64,000 nt of DNA from Pararhodobacter zhoushanensis (GCF_025949695.1 NZ_JAPDFL010000002.1:62001-126000), one strand, 5' to 3'; shown: positions 53,591 to 63,119, numbered from the stretch's first letter. Numbers and translations: made by a program. Notes: generated by a model not told the origin, from the letters alone.

Positions 53591-53676
53591 CGAGAGAGGG
53601 CAAGGCGTGCAGGCACACGTGGTCCTTCACCGCTTGTGTCGGATCGGCCCCCGAAAGCCTTGGGCACCGCGATCCG

Positions 53677-54342
53677 TCAGACCACGACTTCGTGCAACGC
53701 GCCACGTTCGATATGAAGCGTCTGCTCGGCGATGGCCTTGAGCAGGTGCGGGCTGGATTCGGTCACCAGGATCGCGACATCGCGCTTCTTGTCGTGCAGC
53801 GTCGCCAGTGTGCGGGCGTATTCCAGCGCCAGCGCCGGGGCGAGGCCCTGGAACGGTTCGTCGAGCAAGAGCACTTTCTCGGCCACCATCAGCGCGCGCC
53901 CCAGAGCCACGATCTTGCCCTGCCCGCCCGAGACACCGCCGCCGGGGCGGCTGCGCAGCGTGGTCAATTGGGGCAGAAGCGTGAAGATCTCGTCCAGCTT
54001 GCGGCGGCGTTCGGCCATGGGCATTTTCAGCGCCAGGGCGGGGACGAGGATGTTCTCCTCGACCGAGAAATCGCTGATCAGGCGACGATCCTCGGGCGCG
54101 TAGCCGATGCCCAGACCGGCGCGGGCATAGGCGGGCTGCTTCATCAGGTCGCACCCGTCGAGCTGCACCGAGCCGCCCTTGCTGGGCAACAGCCCCATGA
54201 TCGCGCGCAGGGTCGTGGTCTTGCCCGCGCCGTTGCGCCCGATCAGGACCGTCGCCTTGCCTGCCTCCAGCGTGAACGAGACGTTGCGCAACACCTCGAT
54301 GCCGGCGATCTCGACTTTCAGGTTTTTGACACTCAACATCAT
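53677..54342 (-). CDS. ABC transporter ATP-binding protein, LivF-type (second importer)
   Basis: 221 residues. Walker A GRNGAGKTT, signature VSGGQGK, Walker B VLLLDEPFQGLAP. APEDRRLISDFSVEEN marks the LivF branch. The ATG at 54342 overlaps the LivG-type stop (ATGA). Last gene of the minus-strand importer operon 58299-53677. Confidence 0.91.
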   Translation of the reverse strand: MMLSVKNLKVEIAGIEVLRNVSFTLEAGKATVLIGRNGAGKTTTLRAIMGLLPSKGGSVQLDGCDLMKQPAYARAGLGIGYAPEDRRLISDFSVEENILVPALALKMPMAERRRKLDEIFTLLPQLTTLRSRPGGGVSGGQGKIVALGRALMVAEKVLLLDEPFQGLAPALALEYARTLATLHDKKRDVAILVTESSPHLLKAIAEQTLHIERGALHEVVV

Positions 54343-55100
54343 GCCACCCCTACCACGCTTTCCAGAACCCGCGGGTCTTTGAGCACCTCGGCCGGGCTTC
54401 CCTCGGCCATGATGGTGCCGGAACTCCAGACCACCACGCGGTCGGCGTATTTCTCAACGATATCCATGTCATGCTCTACAAAAAGCGCCGACAATCCACG
54501 TTGGCGCGCAGCGTGCATCAGGGTTTCCATGATCTCGAACCGCTCGATGGACGACACGCCCGAAGTCGGCTCGTCCAGCACCAGAAGTTTGGGGTTGAGC
54601 GCAAAGGCCAGCGTGATGTCGGCCAGCTTGCGTTGCCCTTCGGGAAGCGTGCCGGTCAGCGCATTGGCGTGCGTTTCCAGCCCGAGCAGTTGCAGCAGGT
54701 CCATCGCTTCGTCGCGGTAGGCCGGGCGGTCAAGCGGCGTCAGCGCCTGCCAGATCCCACGCCGCGCGGCAATGGACAGCATCAGGTTGTCGATCAACGT
54801 ATGGTCGGTGAACAGCTGCGGGATCTGGAACGCCCGGGCAATGCCCTGCCGGGCAATGGCGCGCGGTTGCAGGCGGGTAATGTCGCGCCCTGCCAGCCGC
54901 ACCGTGCCACGCGTAGGCTTCAGATAGCCGGTGCAGATGTTCAGGAACGTCGTCTTGCCCGAGCCATTGGGGCCGATGATCGCGACGAATTCGCCGTCGT
55001 TCACCGTCAGGCTGACCCCGTCGGCGGCTTTCACACCGCCAAAGGCGATCTCGAGATCCCGCGCTTCCAGCAGGGCGGAGGGGGTGTTGGACTGGGTCAC
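54339..55100 (-). CDS. ABC transporter ATP-binding protein, LivG-type (second importer)
   Basis: 253 residues from a GTG at 55100 that overlaps the permease stop (GTGA) and follows GGAGGAGG. Walker A GPNGSGKTT, Q-loop RAFQIPQLF, signature LPEGQRK, Walker B LLVLDEPTSGVS, H-loop VEHDMD. The C-terminal tail VLKDPRVLESVVGVA fits LivG. Confidence 0.91.
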   Translation of the reverse strand: MTQSNTPSALLEARDLEIAFGGVKAADGVSLTVNDGEFVAIIGPNGSGKTTFLNICTGYLKPTRGTVRLAGRDITRLQPRAIARQGIARAFQIPQLFTDHTLIDNLMLSIAARRGIWQALTPLDRPAYRDEAMDLLQLLGLETHANALTGTLPEGQRKLADITLAFALNPKLLVLDEPTSGVSSIERFEIMETLMHAARQRGLSALFVEHDMDIVEKYADRVVVWSSGTIMAEGSPAEVLKDPRVLESVVGVA

Positions 55101-56044
55101 AGGACCTCCTCCGCTTTGGCCGCACGGCGTCCGCGCAGCAGACCGACAATGCCGTTGGGCAGGAAAAAGATGACCCCCAGCAAGGCGGCGCCAACGATCA
55201 GGTTCCATGCCTCGGCCGCATAGCCGACGGCGAGTGTATGGATGCCTTCCAGCGTGATCGACCCGATGAACGGCCCGGCAACCGCGCTGAACCCGCCCAG
55301 AACCGCCGTCAGCACCAGATGGCCCGATTGCGTCCAGTAGAGGTATTCAGGCAGCACATGCCCCACTGCCATCGCAGCAAGCGCACCGCCGATTCCCGCC
55401 AGCATTGCCGAGACGGTATAGGCCGACAGCAGCGTCGCCCAGGCCGAGACGCCCAGATATTCCAGCCGCAGCTCGTTGGTGTGGATCGCGCTCAGCGCCT
55501 GCCCCATCGGGCTTTGCAGATAGCGGTGACCCAGCCAGCCCGCGCCCAGCATCAGGATCAGGCAGGCGAAGAACAACACGCCCTCGAACGTTTGTCGCGT
55601 CGGCTCCCAGCCCAGAAAACTGGGCACGCCGACCCGCAACCCGTCAGTGCCGCCGGTCAGGCCATAAAGCTTGGAGAACAGGGAATAGAGCACCATCGAC
55701 ACTGCCAGATTGAGCATGGCAAAAAAGATCGCCCGGTAGCGCACCAGAAACGCACCAAAGATCAGCCCGGCAACGCCTGAGACGACGGCAGCGGCAATCA
55801 GCCCGACAAAGAAATCACTGATCCCCGCCTTGGCGCTGAGAAACGCCACCGCATAAGCCCCAAGGCCGAAATACATCGCGTGCCCCAGCGAGATCAGGCC
55901 CGCACGCAGCAAGAGCGCGACACCAAGCGCCGCGAAGCCCTTGGCCATGGCGAGCGTCAGCATGAAGCGGGTAAAGGGAAAGACGACCGGCAGGGCCGCC
56001 AGCACAAGCACGGCAGCAATCAGCGCCAGCATTCGCTTTGACAT
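55097..56044 (-). CDS. Branched-chain-type ABC transporter permease, LivM-type (second importer)
   Basis: 315 residues from the ATG at 56044. The frame is open far upstream, but that part is low-complexity Trp/Arg antisense of the LivH-type gene. AGLISLGHAMYFGLGAYAVAFL and the AIHTNELRLEYLGVSAWATLL loop are LivM landmarks; about nine membrane segments. Confidence 0.9.
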   Translation of the reverse strand: MSKRMLALIAAVLVLAALPVVFPFTRFMLTLAMAKGFAALGVALLLRAGLISLGHAMYFGLGAYAVAFLSAKAGISDFFVGLIAAAVVSGVAGLIFGAFLVRYRAIFFAMLNLAVSMVLYSLFSKLYGLTGGTDGLRVGVPSFLGWEPTRQTFEGVLFFACLILMLGAGWLGHRYLQSPMGQALSAIHTNELRLEYLGVSAWATLLSAYTVSAMLAGIGGALAAMAVGHVLPEYLYWTQSGHLVLTAVLGGFSAVAGPFIGSITLEGIHTLAVGYAAEAWNLIVGAALLGVIFFLPNGIVGLLRGRRAAKAEEVL

Positions 56045-56045
56045 C

Positions 56046-56945
56046 TCAAATTCTCCGAACCGGCGGTTTGCCGAACAGCCCATACGGGCGCACCAGCAGA
56101 ACCAGCAGCATGACGATATACGGGGCGACCGCGTCCAGCTCGGGCACGTAATAGATCGCCAGCACCCGCACGAGAGCAACGATGATCGCGGCCAGTGCCG
56201 CGCCTTCGATCTGGCCCAGCCCGCCGATGGCGGCGACGGCAAAGGCCAGCACCATGGTGTCCGCGCCCAGTCCGGGGGCCACGCCCATCGTCGGCGTGGC
56301 CATCGCCCCACCCAGCGCCGCCAGAAACACGCCCAGCGTGAAGGCAAGCGTGAAAATGCGGCGCGTGTTGATGCCCATCGCTTCGGACACTTCGCGGTCG
56401 GCGACGACCACGGCCAGCAGCCTGCCAGTGCGCGTGTGGCGGATGAACAGTCGGGTGCCAAACAGCGCCACGGCGGCGACAGCGATCAGCAGCAGCTGAT
56501 AATTCAGATAGATGATGCCGCCAATCTCACTGATGCCCAGCAGCGCCATCGGTGTGTCGGCGTAAAGCGACGAGACACCAAAGACGAGCCGCTGCAGGTC
56601 TTCAAGGATCAGGAACAGCGCGAAAGTCACCAGAATCTGCACGGCCTCGCCGCGCCCATAGGTCCAGCGCACCAGCGTCATTTCGATCAGCGGGCCAAAA
56701 AGGGCAGCGACAAAGGCCGCCGAGAGCAACAGCGCGGGAAAGGTCAGCCACGGGTTCAGCCCGGCGCTGATGATCCACAGACCAAAACTGGCCGCGACAT
56801 ACGCACCGATGGAGTAAAGGCTGCCATGCGCGACGTTCAGCACGCGCAGCACGCTGAAGGCCAGTGTCAGGCCGAAGGCGACGAAAAAGATGATCGCGGC
56901 ATTGGCCAGCGCATCGACAAACAGGGGTATCAGGGTCGAGACCAT
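56046..56945 (-). CDS. Branched-chain-type ABC transporter permease, LivH-type (second importer)
   Basis: 299 residues from the ATG at 56945 (GAGGAAA upstream). FFVAFGLTLAFSVLRVLNVAHGSLY is the LivH opening, and VVADREVSEAMGINTRRIFTL in pieces is the ATPase-contact loop. One base separates it from the LivM-type start. Confidence 0.91.
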   Translation of the reverse strand: MVSTLIPLFVDALANAAIIFFVAFGLTLAFSVLRVLNVAHGSLYSIGAYVAASFGLWIISAGLNPWLTFPALLLSAAFVAALFGPLIEMTLVRWTYGRGEAVQILVTFALFLILEDLQRLVFGVSSLYADTPMALLGISEIGGIIYLNYQLLLIAVAAVALFGTRLFIRHTRTGRLLAVVVADREVSEAMGINTRRIFTLAFTLGVFLAALGGAMATPTMGVAPGLGADTMVLAFAVAAIGGLGQIEGAALAAIIVALVRVLAIYYVPELDAVAPYIVMLLVLLVRPYGLFGKPPVRRI

Positions 56946-57006
56946 GGGTTTCCTCGTGCAGATCGGGGGCGGCCCGGATCCCGTGCAGGACCGGGCCGCC
57001 GGGTCA

Positions 57007-58299
57007 TCATTCGGCGGTAGCCGGAACGAGGAAGGGCGCAAAGAACTCTGGGCTGAGCGAGGCAATCCACGCGATCGGATCCGTGCCCATCGGCGGCATC
57101 AGGGCCGATCCGTCAAAGCGCGTCAGCTGGGTCATCGCCGGACGGTCCACACCATCGACAGCACCCACGGTGCCGACAATCTGATCGACGGGTGCGTCGT
57201 TGTCACCCCGGAAGGTGATCGTGCCGGTCATCGTCTCAACCGTCAGCCCCTCGAGGGCCGCAATCAGCGCAGCCGAATCCGGCCAGGCACCGCCATTGTC
57301 AGCAAGCGCCTTTTCATACGCCGCTTGCAGCACCAGAAACGCGTTCACCATCTTCATCGTCGGAAACACCGGATCTTCGCCGAAACGAGCGCGGTAGGCT
57401 TCAGCGAACGCACCGGCGCGGCCGATCTCGGTGGCCTCGGGCGAGCGCCAGTAGCCGTCACCCAGCACGCCAACGATGGTGCCTTCGGGCACATCGACGG
57501 TTTGCAGGATCGTCTCACCCAGTGCCAGCACGACGGTGCTTTGCTGGAACAGACCGCGCGGCATCGCCTGACGCACGAAGTTTTCCAGATCAGCGCCCCA
57601 GAGGTTCGAGAAGATCACATCCGGGCGTGCGGCCGACAGGCGCGAAATCTCGGTCTGATAGGTCGAGGCCCCCAGACGCGGGAACAGCTCGGCCACAATT
57701 TCGATCTCGGGGTTGATGGCTTGCAGCGTCGCCTGAACGATGGCGGCGGCATCATGGCCGAACGAATAGTCAGGGTTGATGAAAGCCACGCGGCGCACAT
57801 CAGGATTCTGCGCCAGGAAGTAAAGCGCATAGGCCATGAACTCGGGGATCGTGTTGCCGTTCGGGCGATAATAGTACGACGACGCGCCGTCCAGCAGCAG
57901 CTGGTGGGTGTCGCAGTTCCACGCCAGCGTCGGCATTTGCAACTGTTCGGTCACCGGGGCCAGCGCCAGACAATTGCCCGAAGACAGCGCGGCGATCATC
58001 GCCTCGACCGTGCCGCTTTCGGCCAGACGGCGGTATTCGGAAATCACGCCCTGCGCACCCTGTCCCTCATCAACATAGGTCGGCACGATCGGCACGCCAC
58101 CGATGCCGCCCTCGGCGTTGATCTGCTCGATGATCAGCTCGGCCCCCTGACGACCGGGCATCCCGTAGGCCGCCGCCGGCCCCGAGGTGAAGGTGAAGAC
58201 GCCGACGCCCAGTTCAGCCGGGCGGTCCTGCGCTTGTGCTGCCCCGGTGACGGACAAGGCAGCCGCCAGCGCGATGGAAAGGATTTTCGGATGTCTCAT
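57007..58299 (-). CDS. Branched-chain-type ABC transporter substrate-binding protein (second importer)
   Basis: 430 residues from the ATG at 58299 (CAGGGAG upstream). A signal peptide ends near GAAQA. The mature part starts ELGVGVFTFTSGPAAAYGMPG, then has GVISEYRRLAESGTVEAMIAAL, as in type-I amide/aromatic-binding relatives of LivJ. First gene of the importer operon; divergent from a DUF2848 gene with palindromes between. The ligand is probably the substrate of the nearby amidase and hydroxylase. Confidence 0.9.
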   Translation of the reverse strand: MRHPKILSIALAAALSVTGAAQAQDRPAELGVGVFTFTSGPAAAYGMPGRQGAELIIEQINAEGGIGGVPIVPTYVDEGQGAQGVISEYRRLAESGTVEAMIAALSSGNCLALAPVTEQLQMPTLAWNCDTHQLLLDGASSYYYRPNGNTIPEFMAYALYFLAQNPDVRRVAFINPDYSFGHDAAAIVQATLQAINPEIEIVAELFPRLGASTYQTEISRLSAARPDVIFSNLWGADLENFVRQAMPRGLFQQSTVVLALGETILQTVDVPEGTIVGVLGDGYWRSPEATEIGRAGAFAEAYRARFGEDPVFPTMKMVNAFLVLQAAYEKALADNGGAWPDSAALIAALEGLTVETMTGTITFRGDNDAPVDQIVGTVGAVDGVDRPAMTQLTRFDGSALMPPMGTDPIAWIASLSPEFFAPFLVPATAE

Positions 58300-58358
58300 G
58301 TCGGGCACTCCCTGAGTGGTGCTTGGCTGCATGGTGTTTTGGTCTTTTGCCGTGACTC

Positions 58359-58388
58359 GACGATAATCGTCTTGTGAAATATCACAAG
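58359..58388. promoter_or_regulatory. Paired palindromes between the importer and DUF2848 genes
   Basis: GACGA-TAA-TCGTC (58359-58371) abuts CTTGTGAAATATCACAAG (58371-58388; 7-bp arms, 4-nt centre). The second has TTGTN-like/NACAA symmetry compatible with GntR-family (FCD) operators. Placed between divergent transcripts and near a GntR gene, so a likely shared control site. Confidence 0.55.
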
Positions 58389-58501
58389 CACATTATTGTC
58401 TCAGCTGTCAAGAACGCCTCCCTGCCCAACCGCCTCCCCCTGTCTTCCGGCGTCAGGTTGGCCGTTCGACACGCAGTTTTTTTGCTTAAGGATCAAAGAA
58501 G

Positions 58502-59185
58502 ATGCAGCTTGAGATGACCCTGATCGACACCGCCAAAGCAGCTCCGCTTGCGGTTGAGATCGACACCATGGTGATCGCCGGATGGGCGGGCCGCGACGCG
58601 GCCGCCATGGAACACCACATCCGCGAACTCGAAGCTTTGGGCGTCAAACGCCCCACGGCGACGCCCACGTTCTATCGCGTCGCGCCGAATCGCCTGACCA
58701 CGGCTGCGCAGATCGAATGCAGTGGGCCGCACTCAAGCGGCGAGGCCGAAACGCTGATCGTTGCGCATCAGGGTCGGCTTTACGTCGGTCTGGGATCAGA
58801 CCACACCGACCGCCATGTCGAGACGTTCGGCGTGGCTGTGTCCAAGCAGATCTGTGACAAACCGATCGCCGAAACGCTGTGGCCGCTGGACGAGGTTGCA
58901 GGCCATTGGGACCAGCTGATTCTGCGCAGCTGGCTGACCACGGCGGAAGGCCGCGTACTGTATCAGGAGGGCACGGTCGGCAGCTTGCTGAGCCCGCAGG
59001 ATCTGATCGCGCGCTATACGGATGGCGGCACCTTGCCCAATGGGACGGCGATGATGGGCGGCACGATGCCTGCAATCGGCGGCGTACGCGCGGGCCAGCG
59101 GTTCGACTGTGCGTTGATCGACCCTGTTCTTTCGCGGGACATCAAATTGGCGTATGACATTCTGGAATTGCCGATTGCAGGATGA
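58502..59185 (+). CDS. DUF2848-domain protein
   Basis: 227 residues. Family landmarks: VIAGWAGRDAAAMEHHIRELEALGV (in pieces), TPTFYRVAPNRLTTA, VGLGSDHTDRHVE, VSKQICDKP and LYQEGTVGSLL. The fold is thought to be related to fumarylacetoacetate hydrolases. Its enzymatic role is not established; genes of this family often lie beside amidases and ABC importers, as here. The end overlaps the region where the GntR protein may start. Confidence 0.82.
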   Translation: MQLEMTLIDTAKAAPLAVEIDTMVIAGWAGRDAAAMEHHIRELEALGVKRPTATPTFYRVAPNRLTTAAQIECSGPHSSGEAETLIVAHQGRLYVGLGSDHTDRHVETFGVAVSKQICDKPIAETLWPLDEVAGHWDQLILRSWLTTAEGRVLYQEGTVGSLLSPQDLIARYTDGGTLPNGTAMMGGTMPAIGGVRAGQRFDCALIDPVLSRDIKLAYDILELPIAG

Positions 59186-59210
59186 CACGCGTGGCGGAAG
59201 AAAAGCAGTT

Positions 59211-59888
59211 TTGGGCGGCGCGGCAGACACCGCGTCCCCACCCGCCCGCCGCATATCGTTGCGTGATCAGGCGTATGAGACGATTAAACAACAGATCGTG
59301 CGGTGCGAGCTGCGCCCGGGCGAAGCGATCACCGTGACCGACGTCGCCAACGCACTCAACCTTGGGCGCACGCCGGTGATACAGGCCATCGACCGGCTTG
59401 CCGTCGATGGTCTGGTCGAGGTGATGCCCCGCAAAGGCGTCGTCGTTTCGCCGGTCAGCATGAATGATTTCGTCGAAATTGTTGAGATGCGCGCGCTCAA
59501 TGAGGGGCAGGCTGCCCGCTGGGCAGCCGAACGCGCCTCGCCCGTCGCGGTTGAGCGGATGGCGGCGAATGTCGAGGCAACATGGACCGCCGCGAAACGG
59601 GGCGCGCTGGAGGACATGATCGATTGCGACCGCGAGTTTCACCGCATGCTCAGCGGCGCGGCGCGCAACGCGATCCTGACCGAGTTTCTCAGCAACCTGC
59701 ACGACCGCTCGCTGCGCTTCTGGTTTCTGTCGCTGCGCGCGCCGGATCACAACATGCGGGTCTGCGAGCAGCACGCCGCGATTGTCGAGAGCATCCGCGC
59801 GCGCAACGCCGATGCTGCCGAACAGGCGATGCGCGACCATATCACCGCGTTCAGCCGCAACCTGACGGATCAGATCGGGCTGAACTGA
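59211..59888 (+). CDS. GntR-family regulator, FCD subgroup
   Basis: About 225 residues if started at the TTG at 59211; an ATG at 59154 gives 244 but overlaps the DUF2848 gene and lacks a ribosome-binding site. wHTH: LRDQAYETIKQQIV, ITVTDVANALNLGRTPVIQAIDRLAVDGLVEV in pieces. The FCD ligand domain has EMRALNEGQAARWAAERA and DREFHRML with the metal-binding His/Asp pattern. A second frame from an ATG at 59182 (overlapping the DUF2848 stop) gives MTRVAEEKQF and would join this protein if one T were added at 59209-59212. Likely regulator of the divergent operons. Confidence 0.85.
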   Translation: MGGAADTASPPARRISLRDQAYETIKQQIVRCELRPGEAITVTDVANALNLGRTPVIQAIDRLAVDGLVEVMPRKGVVVSPVSMNDFVEIVEMRALNEGQAARWAAERASPVAVERMAANVEATWTAAKRGALEDMIDCDREFHRMLSGAARNAILTEFLSNLHDRSLRFWFLSLRAPDHNMRVCEQHAAIVESIRARNADAAEQAMRDHITAFSRNLTDQIGLN

Positions 59889-59889
59889 G

Positions 59890-61224
59890 TTAGCGCACCA
59901 GGGCTGCCTCAACCGCACGCGCCAAGGCCAGCAGGTGACGGTCCTGCAACGTTTCACCCATCAGGCTGAGCCCGATGGGCAGGCCATCCACCGGCAACGG
60001 CAGCGAGATCGCGCAGCGGTCGAGCAGATTGGCGACGGTCGGATTGCGCAAGCACAGCAGGTTGGTCTGGCCATAAAGCGCCTCGTCTGCGTCCAGATCG
60101 GCGATGCGCGGCGCGGTGATCGGCACGGTGGGCATCAGGACGGCGGCACAGGTCGCCGTCGCTTGATTGGCCCGCGCGATCATCGCGGCACGCTCGGCCA
60201 ACAAGGCCTGCAGTTCACCCGGCTCCTGCGTCTCGCCGCGCAGGATGCGTACCGACACGCGTGGATCATAGGCGTCGCGCTGTGACGCCAGCAGCGCCTT
60301 GTGCACCGCCAGCGCCTCGGCCGCGACGATGCCGCCGCGCGCGTTGAGCGTGGGCAGACGGTCGAGGTCCGGCAGTTTCAGCGACACCAGCGTCACCCCT
60401 GCGGCCTCCAGCCGTTTGAGAGCGGCGGCATAGGCGGCGGAGACCTCGGGGGTCATGTCGTCGGTGACGTAATTTTCCAGCACACCAAAGCGCAGGCCGG
60501 AAAGCTCCGGCTGCTCGGTACTATATGCGTCATCGCCGGTCAGCGCGGCGTCGATCAAGGCGCAGCAATCGACGGTTTTCGCAATCGGCCCAATGGAATC
60601 AAGCGTTTGCGACAGCGGATAGGTGCCAGTCGCTGCCACGCGCCGGGCCGTCGGCTTGAACCCGGTCAGCCCGCAGAACGCCGCCGGGATGCGGCACGAG
60701 CCGCCGGTATCCGTGCCCAAGCCCGCCGCCGCCATGCCATCCGCCACCGACACCGCTGCGCCCGAGGACGAGCCGCCCGGAATGCGGCTGCGGTCCGCCG
60801 GGTTGCCCGGCGTGCCGTAATGCGGGTTCATGCCAAGGCCGGAATAGGCGAATTCAGTCATGTTGGTGTGGCCCATGACCACCATCCCCGCCGCACGCAA
60901 CCGCGCCACCGGGGCAGCATCGCTGCGGGCCGGGGCGGCCTGCGCCAGAACGCGGGAACCGGCGTGGGTCACCTTGCCTTCGATATCGAACAGCGCCTTG
61001 ATCGACACCGGGATGCCCGCCAGCATCGGCAGCGCCTCGCCGCGCGCGCGGGCCTCGTCGGTCAGACGGGCCTGCGCGAAACTGCGGTCGGGGTCGATCA
61101 TGGTGAAGGCACGTGCGCCCTCGCCCGCCGGGTCAAGGATGCGCTCGAGGCATCCCTGCGCCAGCGCCAGCGCGGTGGTTTCGCCCGCCGCCAGACGGCG
61201 GGCCAGGTCGCGGATCGGTTCCAT
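59890..61224 (-). CDS. Amidase (amidase-signature family)
   Basis: 444 residues from the ATG at 61224, which overlaps the cupin stop (TGATG). The Ser-cisSer-Lys triad is visible: Lys in VSIKALFD, and GGSSSGAAVSVADG followed by GTDTGGSCRIPAAFCG with the two Ser. Hydrolyses a carboxamide to acid and ammonia. It is the last gene of the minus-strand set MarR-flavin reductase-hydroxylase-cupin-amidase. The substrate is probably an amide linked to the hydroxylated ring compound; not determinable from sequence. Confidence 0.88.
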   Translation of the reverse strand: MEPIRDLARRLAAGETTALALAQGCLERILDPAGEGARAFTMIDPDRSFAQARLTDEARARGEALPMLAGIPVSIKALFDIEGKVTHAGSRVLAQAAPARSDAAPVARLRAAGMVVMGHTNMTEFAYSGLGMNPHYGTPGNPADRSRIPGGSSSGAAVSVADGMAAAGLGTDTGGSCRIPAAFCGLTGFKPTARRVAATGTYPLSQTLDSIGPIAKTVDCCALIDAALTGDDAYSTEQPELSGLRFGVLENYVTDDMTPEVSAAYAAALKRLEAAGVTLVSLKLPDLDRLPTLNARGGIVAAEALAVHKALLASQRDAYDPRVSVRILRGETQEPGELQALLAERAAMIARANQATATCAAVLMPTVPITAPRIADLDADEALYGQTNLLCLRNPTVANLLDRCAISLPLPVDGLPIGLSLMGETLQDRHLLALARAVEAALVR

Positions 61225-61610
61225 CACTGGTCCTGATCGAAATAGTGAATTTCCAGCAACACGCAGCCGCCCTCGGACTTGAACGGTCCATGATAGGCAC
61301 CGGGCGGACGGCAGGCGTAGGTGTTGGGCGCAAAGGCTTCACCCCCCTCACCGTTCGCATCATTGCCGACCGTCAGATCGCCCGAGACGAGGTAAACCTC
61401 TTCCCAATACTCATGCACGAAGGGCGCTGTGGTGAAGACCCCGGCATCGAAGCGCAACAGCCGCGTGCGGTTGCCGAACTTGCGCTCTTCGTCGAGGTAT
61501 CCGGCCAGATATTTCTGTTTGATCCCCTCAGGATAGCCCGGTGGGGTGTGCCACCCGTCCGGTCCCATGTCGATGGCGTGGAATTCCTTGTGTTCCTTGT
61601 CGATGGTCAT
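61224..61610 (-). CDS. Cupin-domain protein
   Basis: 128 residues. Cupin motif 1 region TAPFVHEYWEEVYLVSGDL (His, Glu, no second His seen) and motif 2 region PNTYACRPPGAYHGPFKSEGG. Single small cupin as found in ring-cleavage-associated or metal-binding accessory proteins. Starts 4 bp after the hydroxylase stop and overlaps the amidase start. Role in the pathway unknown. Confidence 0.8.
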   Translation of the reverse strand: MTIDKEHKEFHAIDMGPDGWHTPPGYPEGIKQKYLAGYLDEERKFGNRTRLLRFDAGVFTTAPFVHEYWEEVYLVSGDLTVGNDANGEGGEAFAPNTYACRPPGAYHGPFKSEGGCVLLEIHYFDQDQ

Positions 61611-61614
61611 GGGG

Positions 61615-63096
61615 TCACTCCGCTGCGGTTTTCACGTGCGCCAGCTCGTCGTCAAGCGCGTAGGTGTCGAGCATCCGGTTGACCAGCCCGGTCGAGCTGT
61701 CCCAATCGAAGGTCCGAAAGGCGTGGTTCTTGGTCACAAAGGTCGCCCCTGCGTAGAACATCTCATACTGCGTATGACGAGAGGCGAATTCCGAGCCAAT
61801 GGCATCCCAGGCAAGCTTGAAGAACTTCACCCGGCCTTCGGAATCGGTGGTCGGCGATTGCTGGGTCTTGCCGATCAGCGCGCGGGTTTCAGGATCGGCA
61901 AAGTCGGCCAGTGACGAGGGCAGCATGATCAGCCCGCCGCCGGCCAGCTCGCGCAGCGAGCCGATGAAGGCGTTATAGCTTTGCTGGGTCAGCACCTGCG
62001 CCGCGTAGAGCGTGGCGGCGTCGGGCACGAAATAGCCGTTGCGATGGGTGCCCTTGACCTCCATCGAATGCACCAGCGCATCGACCAACGTGCATTGCGC
62101 CGACACCTGCCCCAAGGCCTCGCGCACCGCCGGGAAAGCGATGATGCCGTTGGTCTCGGCGATCTTGCGGGCGATTCCGGCCAGAAAGCGCATCTTCACC
62201 ATCAGCCGGATCTGCGCCTGATAGTTCTGATAGACATGCGCCGGGGTCGCGTGGAACTGCGCGGCGGTCATCTTGATGTCCTGATTGATGAAGACCCGGT
62301 CCCACGGCACCTTGACGTCATCGAAATACAGCACCGCGTCATTCTCATCAAAACGCGAGGCCAGCGGGTAGTCGAACACGCTGGACGCCGCCGCCTCGTA
62401 GCTTTTGCGCGACAGGACTTTCAGACCCTTGGTGTTCATCGGGATCGCAAAGGACACCGCATAGCGTTCCTCGCCTTCGCGCAGCGGCTGGATGCAGGTG
62501 ACGAACACCTCATTGGCGACAATGCCACCGGTCGCCAGCATCTTGGCACCGCGAATGGTCAACCCTTCGGCGTCCTGATCGACGACACCCGCCGACAGGA
62601 ACGGATCGGCCTGCTCATGCGCGGCCTTCGAGCGATCAGCCTGCGGGTTGATGATCACATAGGTCAGATACAGTTCGTTATCACGGGCATAGCGGTAATA
62701 GCTTTCCAGCGCCCCTGCCCGTTCCTTGTCGTAAGCCTCGAACGCGGGCAAACCCATCACCATGCCGGAAATGCACGACGCCACGTGATCCGGCGCGCGG
62801 CCCAGAAAACCGCCGTGCAGTTCGGTCCATGCGACCAGCGCCTTGCGGCGTTCGACCAGCTCGTCAAAGCTGCGCGGCAATTGCCAGATCCGGTTGGCGC
62901 GCGCGCCATCACCGGTATCAAAGGTCATCAGCTCGACATTCTCGGGCGCGGACTGGAAGTCATACAGCTTGGCGACCGACTGCACGGTCTGGCGAAAGGC
63001 GGGGTGGGTCGTGACGTCGCCAGCGGGTGTGCCGTCAATCGTTACCTGACGGCCATCCTGCAACGAGGCTACGTGGTCTTTTCCGGTCTTCAGCAT
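61615..63096 (-). CDS. 4-Hydroxyphenylacetate 3-hydroxylase (HpaB) family, FADH2-dependent monooxygenase
   Basis: 493 residues from the ATG at 63096 (AGGAGA upstream). HpaB-type N-terminus, middle beta domain (GGIVANEVFVTCI, AVSFAIPMNTKGL, FDDVKVPWDRVFIN) and C-terminal helical bundle (RHTQYEMFYAGATF, NRML). These enzymes hydroxylate phenols or related rings with FADH2 delivered by a separate reductase, here encoded 23 bp upstream. With an amidase nearby, the substrate may be a hydroxy-aromatic or hydroxy-pyridine amide or acid (inference). Confidence 0.87.
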   Translation of the reverse strand: MLKTGKDHVASLQDGRQVTIDGTPAGDVTTHPAFRQTVQSVAKLYDFQSAPENVELMTFDTGDGARANRIWQLPRSFDELVERRKALVAWTELHGGFLGRAPDHVASCISGMVMGLPAFEAYDKERAGALESYYRYARDNELYLTYVIINPQADRSKAAHEQADPFLSAGVVDQDAEGLTIRGAKMLATGGIVANEVFVTCIQPLREGEERYAVSFAIPMNTKGLKVLSRKSYEAAASSVFDYPLASRFDENDAVLYFDDVKVPWDRVFINQDIKMTAAQFHATPAHVYQNYQAQIRLMVKMRFLAGIARKIAETNGIIAFPAVREALGQVSAQCTLVDALVHSMEVKGTHRNGYFVPDAATLYAAQVLTQQSYNAFIGSLRELAGGGLIMLPSSLADFADPETRALIGKTQQSPTTDSEGRVKFFKLAWDAIGSEFASRHTQYEMFYAGATFVTKNHAFRTFDWDSSTGLVNRMLDTYALDDELAHVKTAAE

Positions 63097-63119
63097 GGGG
63101 TGTCTCCTGTTGGGGGCAG

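Noticed and set aside
58371..58388. CRP-type site (TGTGA/TCACA)
   Set aside because: The spacer is 4 nt instead of the 6 nt required for CRP; a GntR-type operator fits better.
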